A DNA stretch of 64,000 bases, from the NCBI GenBank assembly GCA_913053875.1, contig CAJXGN010000010.1, positions 1 to 64,000 of the forward strand, in the 5' to 3' direction. The position numbers and the translations under genes are program-made. This document shows, piece after piece, positions 60,232-64,000 of this stretch (position 1 is its first letter; each line of letters begins with the position of its first letter). The notes under the pieces were generated by a model. The model did no database searches and was not told the origin of the DNA. It was given only the letters and a program-made list of their open reading frames with translations. The DNA comes from an uncultured Agromyces sp. Its GTDB lineage: Bacteria > Actinomycetota > Actinomycetes > Actinomycetales > Microbacteriaceae.

Positions 60232-60269
60232 TCCCGCGGCGCGTTGCGTGGTGGTGGCGCGCCGCGGGA
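60232..60269 (+). terminator. 12-bp hairpin between rhaI and the hydrolase gene
   Basis: Perfect 12-pair GC stem with a 14-nt loop in the 165-bp gap after rhaI, the widest gap of this operon. It could attenuate downstream expression; nothing else is recognised in the gap. Confidence 0.4.
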
Positions 60270-60297
60270 TCCTCTTCACGAGCTTCCGGGGGGAACG

Positions 60298-61218
60298 ATG
60301 GGGCGCCAGGGCATGAGCATTGCGCACCTGCTCCGCGTCTACGAGGCGACGGATGCCTCGGGCGAGCCGCGTACCGACCGCACGCTGCTCGTGTGGGCGC
60401 ACGGCGGCGCGTTCGCGTTCGGCGACCTCGACATGCCCGAGGCCGACTGGGTGGCATCGCGCTTCGCCGACCTCGACGTGCCGGTCGTCTCGGTCGACTA
60501 CCGGCTCGCGGGCCCCGGCACGACGTTCCCCGCCGCATCCGACGACGTGCTCGTCGCCTGGCGCTGGGCCGTCGCGAACGCCGACCGACTCGGCGCGAGC
60601 CGTATCGTGATCGGCGGTGCGAGTGCGGGAGCGAACATCGTGACCGGCGCGGTGCTGCGCATGCTCGCCGCCTCCACCGGGGGCGTCCGCGAGCGGATGC
60701 CCGACGCGGTGTTCCTCGCCTACCCGACGCTGCACGCGGTGCAGCCCGCCCCGGGCGCCGACCTGCGCGCAGCGCTCGATGCGCACCCCGAGGCCGACCG
60801 CTTCGGCCCCGCCGCGGTGCTCGAGATGTACGAGCGCTACCTCGGCGGCCCCGTCGACGGCGCACCCGTCGCCGCGATCCCCGGCACCGCGACCCGCGAT
60901 GCGCTGGCCGGGTTCCCGCCGACCCTCATCGTCAACGACGACCTCGACGAGCTGCGCGTCTCGGGCGAGGCGTTCGCCGCCATGCTCGACGACGCCGGCG
61001 TCGACGTCACCTGCGAGACCGAGCCCGACGTCGACCACGGGCACCTCAACCGACCCGAGCACCCCGCCGCCGCGCGCACCGTCGCGCGCGTCGCCGCGTG
61101 GTTCGACGACCTCGCCGCCGGGGTGCGCGAGCCCTCGGCCGGCGCCGCCCCCGAGGCATCCGCCCCACCCCAGATCCCCACCAGCAACCCGACCGAACCG
61201 ACCCCGACGCTCACGTAA
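60298..61218 (+). CDS. alpha/beta hydrolase (hormone-sensitive lipase-like esterase)
   Basis: A 306-residue esterase of the HSL/acetyl-hydrolase type: WAHGGAFAFGDLDMPE (HGG oxyanion motif), VSVDYRLAGPGTTFPAASDD, nucleophile elbow GGASAGANIVTGAVL, acid region TLIVNDDLDELRVSG and His in DVDHGHLNRPEH. A Pro/Thr-rich tail of ~25 residues ends the protein. No signal peptide. It sits between rhaI and the aldolase, 12 bp before the latter, and GGGGGG precedes the ATG. It probably removes acyl groups from imported rhamnosides, complementing the esterase at 50-51 kb. Confidence 0.85.
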   Translation: MGRQGMSIAHLLRVYEATDASGEPRTDRTLLVWAHGGAFAFGDLDMPEADWVASRFADLDVPVVSVDYRLAGPGTTFPAASDDVLVAWRWAVANADRLGASRIVIGGASAGANIVTGAVLRMLAASTGGVRERMPDAVFLAYPTLHAVQPAPGADLRAALDAHPEADRFGPAAVLEMYERYLGGPVDGAPVAAIPGTATRDALAGFPPTLIVNDDLDELRVSGEAFAAMLDDAGVDVTCETEPDVDHGHLNRPEHPAAARTVARVAAWFDDLAAGVREPSAGAAPEASAPPQIPTSNPTEPTPTLT

Positions 61219-61230
61219 GGAGCCACCCAG

Positions 61231-63267
61231 ATGACGAACCCCGCAGCCGCCGACCTCATCACGCGGTCGAACCGCCTCGGCGCCGACCCCAAGAACACGA
61301 ACTATGCCGGCGGCAACACCTCGGCCAAGGGCACCGAGACCGACCCGGTCACGGGCGAGCCCGTCGAGCTGCTCTGGGTCAAGGGCTCGGGCGGCGACCT
61401 CGGCACGCTCACGGAGCAGGGCCTCGCGGTGCTGCGCATGGACCGCATGCGCGCGCTCGTCGACGTCTACCCGGGCGTCGACCGCGAGGACGAGATGGTC
61501 GCCGCGTTCGACTACGCGCTGCACGGCAAGGGCGGCGCGGCCCCCTCGATCGACACGGCCATGCACGGCCTCGTCGACGCGGCGCACGTCGACCACCTGC
61601 ACCCCGACTCGGGCATCGCGATCGCGACGGCGAAGGACGGCAAGCGCCTCACCAAGAAGATCTTCGGCGACAAGGTCGTGTGGGTGCCGTGGCGACGCCC
61701 CGGCTTCCAGCTCGGGCTGGACATCGCCGAGATCAAGGCGAAGAACCCGCAGGCGGTCGGCTGCATCCTCGGCGGCCACGGCATCACCGCCTGGGGCGAC
61801 ACCAGCGAGGAGACCGAGCAGAACTCGCTCTGGATCATCGACACGGCCGCCGAGTACATCGCCGCCAACGGCAAGAAGGAGCCGTTCGGCAAGGCCCGCA
61901 AGAAGTTCGCCCCCCTCGACGAGGCCGAGCGCCGCGCGAAGGCCGCCGCACTCGCCCCGACCATCCGCGGGCTCGCCAGCCACGACAAGCCCATGGTGGG
62001 CCACTTCACCGACTCGCCCGAGGTGCTCGAGTTCCTCGCGTCGGCCAACGCCCCCAAGCTCGCCGAGCTCGGCACGAGCTGCCCCGACCACTTCCTGCGC
62101 ACCAAGGTCAAGCCGATGCTGCTCGACCTGCCGTCGAACGCCACGGTCGAGCAGTCGATCGAGCGCCTGAAGGAGCTGCACGAGTCCTACCGCGCCGACT
62201 ACACCGCGTACTACGAGAAGCACGCCGACGCCGACAGCCCCGCGATCCGCGGCGCCGACCCGCTCATCGTGCTCGTGCCCGGCGTCGGCATGTTCAGCTA
62301 CGGCGCGAACAAGCAGACCGCGCGCGTCGCCGGTGAGTTCTACGTCAACGCCATCAACGTGATGCGCGGCGCCGAGGCGCTCTCGACCTACTCCCCCATC
62401 TCCGACGCGGAGAAGTTCCGCATCGAGTACTGGGCGCTCGAGGAGGCGAAGCTCCAGCGCATGCCGAAGCCCAAGACCCACCAGGGCCGCATCGCGTTCG
62501 TCACCGGCGCCGCCTCGGGCATCGGCAAGGCCATCGCGACCCGGCTCGCCGCCGAGGGCGCGTGCGTGGTCGTCGCCGACCTCGACCTCGAGAAGGCGCA
62601 GGCCGTCGCCGCCGAGCTCGGCGGCACCGACGTCGCCATCGGCGTGGCCGCGAACGTCGCCGACGCCGAGGGCGTGCAGGCCGCGATCGACGCGACCGTG
62701 CTCGCGTTCGGCGGCATCGACCTGGTCGTGAACAACGCCGGCCTGTCGCTGTCGAAGCCGCTGCTCGAGACCACCGAGAAGGACTGGGACCTCCAGCACG
62801 ACGTGATGGCGAAGGGCTCGTTCCTCGTCTCGAAGGCCGCCGCCAAGGCGCTCATCGAGCAGGAGATGGGCGGCGACATCGTCTACATCTCGTCGAAGAA
62901 CTCGGTCTTCGCCGGCCCGAACAACATCGCCTACTCGGCGACCAAGGCGGACCAGGCGCACCAGGTGCGACTGCTCGCGGTCGAGCTCGGCGAGTACGGC
63001 GTGCGCGTCAACGGCATCAACCCCGACGGCGTCGTGCGCGGCTCGGGCATCTTCGCCGCCGGCTGGGGCGCCAACCGCGCCAAGACCTACGGCGTCGAGG
63101 AGAAGGACCTGGGCAAGTTCTACGCCCAGCGCACCATCCTGAAGCGCGAGGTGGTGCCCGAGAACGTCGCCGACGCGGTGTTCGTGCTCACCGGACCCGA
63201 GCTCAGCCGCACCACGGGCCTGCACGTACCGGTCGACTCCGGCGTCGCCGCCGCGTTCATCCGATGA
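61231..63267 (+). CDS. bifunctional L-rhamnulose-1-phosphate aldolase / L-lactaldehyde dehydrogenase
   Basis: A 678-residue fusion (RhaEW/RhaAD type). Residues ~1-410 are a class II aldolase/adducin domain (YAGGNTSAKG, HVDHLHPDSGI metal histidines, CILGGHGITAWGDTSEE) that splits rhamnulose 1-phosphate to DHAP and L-lactaldehyde. Residues ~425-678 are a short-chain dehydrogenase (IAFVTGAASGIGKAIATRLA, VVNNAGLSLS, catalytic SSKNSVF and YSATKADQ) that oxidises the lactaldehyde to lactate. The ATG has AAGGAG upstream, and the stop overlaps rhaB (ATGA). Confidence 0.95.
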   Translation: MTNPAAADLITRSNRLGADPKNTNYAGGNTSAKGTETDPVTGEPVELLWVKGSGGDLGTLTEQGLAVLRMDRMRALVDVYPGVDREDEMVAAFDYALHGKGGAAPSIDTAMHGLVDAAHVDHLHPDSGIAIATAKDGKRLTKKIFGDKVVWVPWRRPGFQLGLDIAEIKAKNPQAVGCILGGHGITAWGDTSEETEQNSLWIIDTAAEYIAANGKKEPFGKARKKFAPLDEAERRAKAAALAPTIRGLASHDKPMVGHFTDSPEVLEFLASANAPKLAELGTSCPDHFLRTKVKPMLLDLPSNATVEQSIERLKELHESYRADYTAYYEKHADADSPAIRGADPLIVLVPGVGMFSYGANKQTARVAGEFYVNAINVMRGAEALSTYSPISDAEKFRIEYWALEEAKLQRMPKPKTHQGRIAFVTGAASGIGKAIATRLAAEGACVVVADLDLEKAQAVAAELGGTDVAIGVAANVADAEGVQAAIDATVLAFGGIDLVVNNAGLSLSKPLLETTEKDWDLQHDVMAKGSFLVSKAAAKALIEQEMGGDIVYISSKNSVFAGPNNIAYSATKADQAHQVRLLAVELGEYGVRVNGINPDGVVRGSGIFAAGWGANRAKTYGVEEKDLGKFYAQRTILKREVVPENVADAVFVLTGPELSRTTGLHVPVDSGVAAAFIR

Positions 63268-64000
63268 GCTCGTCGACCCCCACGGGCCACGTCGCCGCGA
63301 TCGACCTCGGTGCGACCAGCGGGCGGGTGATGCTCGGCTCGGTCGGGCCGAACTCGCTCGAGCTGCACGCGGTCGGCCGGTTCCCGAACCAGCCCGTGCG
63401 CACCATCAACGGGCTGCACTGGGACCTGCTGGCGCTCTACCGCGGCGCGGTCGACGGGCTGCGCGCGGCCGTCGCCGAGGCGCCCGACGTGGCGAGCATC
63501 GGCGTGGACTCGTGGGCGGTCGACTACGCGCTGCTGCGCGACGGGCGGATGCTCGGCACCCCGTTCCACTACCGCGACGAGCGCACGGCCGCGGGCGTGG
63601 AGTCGGTGCACGCCGTCACGCCGTTCGAGGCGCTCTACCGCCGCAACGGCCTGCAGTTCCTGCCGTTCAACACGGTCTACCAGCTCGCCGCCGAGCGCGA
63701 CGGCGGGCTGCTGTCGCTGGCCGACCAGATGCTGCTCGTGCCCGACCTCATCGCGTACTTCCTCACCGGCGAGGCGGTGGCCGAGCGCACGAACGCCTCG
63801 ACCACGGGCCTCGTCGACGTGATCACGCACGCGTGGGACGTCGAGCTCGCCGAACGGCTGCAGCTGCCGGCATCCGTGCTGCCCCGCCTCGTCGACCCCG
63901 GCGAGCGCATCGGGTCGACCCTCGGCTACGTGAACGATGGCATCGGCGCGTCATCGCCGATCGACGTCGTCGCGGTCGGCTCGCACGACACGGCCTCCGC
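63264..64000 (+). CDS. rhaB: rhamnulokinase, 3' end beyond the window
   Basis: The first ~245 residues of an FGGY-family kinase that phosphorylates L-rhamnulose. The N-terminal ATPase fold starts GHVAAIDLGATSGRVMLGSV (DLGATSGR is the rhamnulokinase form of the phosphate-1 loop), with GLHWDLLALYRGAVDGL, IGVDSWAVDYALL, PFHYRDERT and LQFLPFNTVYQL, which are rhamnulokinase hallmarks. The frame is open to the last base. The ATG overlaps the stop of the aldolase gene. Confidence 0.94.
   Translation, partial: MSSSTPTGHVAAIDLGATSGRVMLGSVGPNSLELHAVGRFPNQPVRTINGLHWDLLALYRGAVDGLRAAVAEAPDVASIGVDSWAVDYALLRDGRMLGTPFHYRDERTAAGVESVHAVTPFEALYRRNGLQFLPFNTVYQLAAERDGGLLSLADQMLLVPDLIAYFLTGEAVAERTNASTTGLVDVITHAWDVELAERLQLPASVLPRLVDPGERIGSTLGYVNDGIGASSPIDVVAVGSHDTAS

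Noticed and set aside
58729..63225. 1498-codon open frame on the minus strand opposite rhaM-rhaI-hydrolase-aldolase
   Set aside because: It is opposite well-recognised genes, reads as Val/Arg/Gly/Asp-rich low-complexity sequence, and arises from the high GC at third codon positions.

Overview
The window is high-GC, gene-dense DNA with the character of an actinobacterium of the Microbacteriaceae (an Agromyces- or Microbacterium-like soil or plant bacterium). The grounds are extreme GC at third codon positions, many GTG/TTG starts, 1-4 bp overlaps between operon genes (ATGA, GTGA, TGATG), many apparently leaderless starts, two ABC sugar importers without their own ATPase, and a CebR-like regulon. 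This assignment is inference from style and gene content. The first ~930 bp do not belong to that genome: they are a methylmalonyl-CoA mutase fragment and an alphaproteobacterial-type dnaA fragment, each ending abruptly in mid-gene, and look like a chimeric contig end.

Layout. 0.9-4.7 kb: lipid kinase, prephenate dehydratase, phosphoglucomutase. 4.7-11.4 kb: glycogen-to-trehalose operon (glgX/treX-treY-treZ). 11.4-12.45 kb: a small inserted cassette with a Phd/RelE toxin-antitoxin pair and a hypothetical gene, bracketed by a 46-bp direct repeat of the treZ 3' end. 12.5-16.0 kb: secreted amidase, MFS transporter, VanY-type carboxypeptidase. 16.1-22.1 kb: cellobiose-type operon (binding protein, two permeases, GH1 beta-glucosidase, LacI regulator) behind three GAGAGCGCTCTC operators; the same operator lies in front of a secreted GH6 cellulase at 29-30.4 kb. 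22.1-23.5 kb: a foreign-looking AAA+/DUF4143 ATPase gene preceded by four 22-bp tandem repeats. 23.5-31.4 kb: gamma-glutamyltransferase, FAD oxidoreductase, orphan DNA methyltransferase, small membrane protein, lipoate ligase, GH6 cellulase, lipase-like hydrolase. 31.5-35.0 kb: transglutaminase / alpha-E / ATP-grasp operon. 35.1-37.1 kb: MarR regulator and MFS exporter.

37.1-64 kb is a plant-glycan catabolic island. One arm (37-48 kb) holds an apiosidase-like glycoside hydrolase, an SMP-30 lactonase, an SDR sugar dehydrogenase, a GH78 alpha-L-rhamnosidase, and a five-gene minus-strand operon. I read that operon as kinase, RpiB-like isomerase, TIM-like isomerase, decarboxylase and oxidoisomerase, a route D-apionate -> 3-oxo-isoapionate -> L-erythrulose -> D-erythrose 4-phosphate, probably controlled by the divergent GntR regulator. 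The other arm (49-64 kb) is an L-rhamnose regulon: LacI regulator, esterase, second GH78 enzyme, ABC importer, mutarotase (rhaM), isomerase (rhaI), an acyl-ester hydrolase, bifunctional aldolase/lactaldehyde dehydrogenase, and the start of rhamnulokinase (rhaB), cut off by the window end. TGAA-N4-TTCA operators tie this arm together and also reach the first GH78 gene. Apiose and rhamnose occur together in rhamnogalacturonan II and in plant glycosides, which would explain the joint island.

An octamer, GGCATCCG/CGGATGCC, is scattered through nearly all resident genes far more often than base composition predicts and is missing from the chimeric end, the toxin-antitoxin pair and the AAA+ gene. 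No tRNA, rRNA, CRISPR array, transposase or replication origin was seen. All gaps without a gene are shorter than 300 bp.
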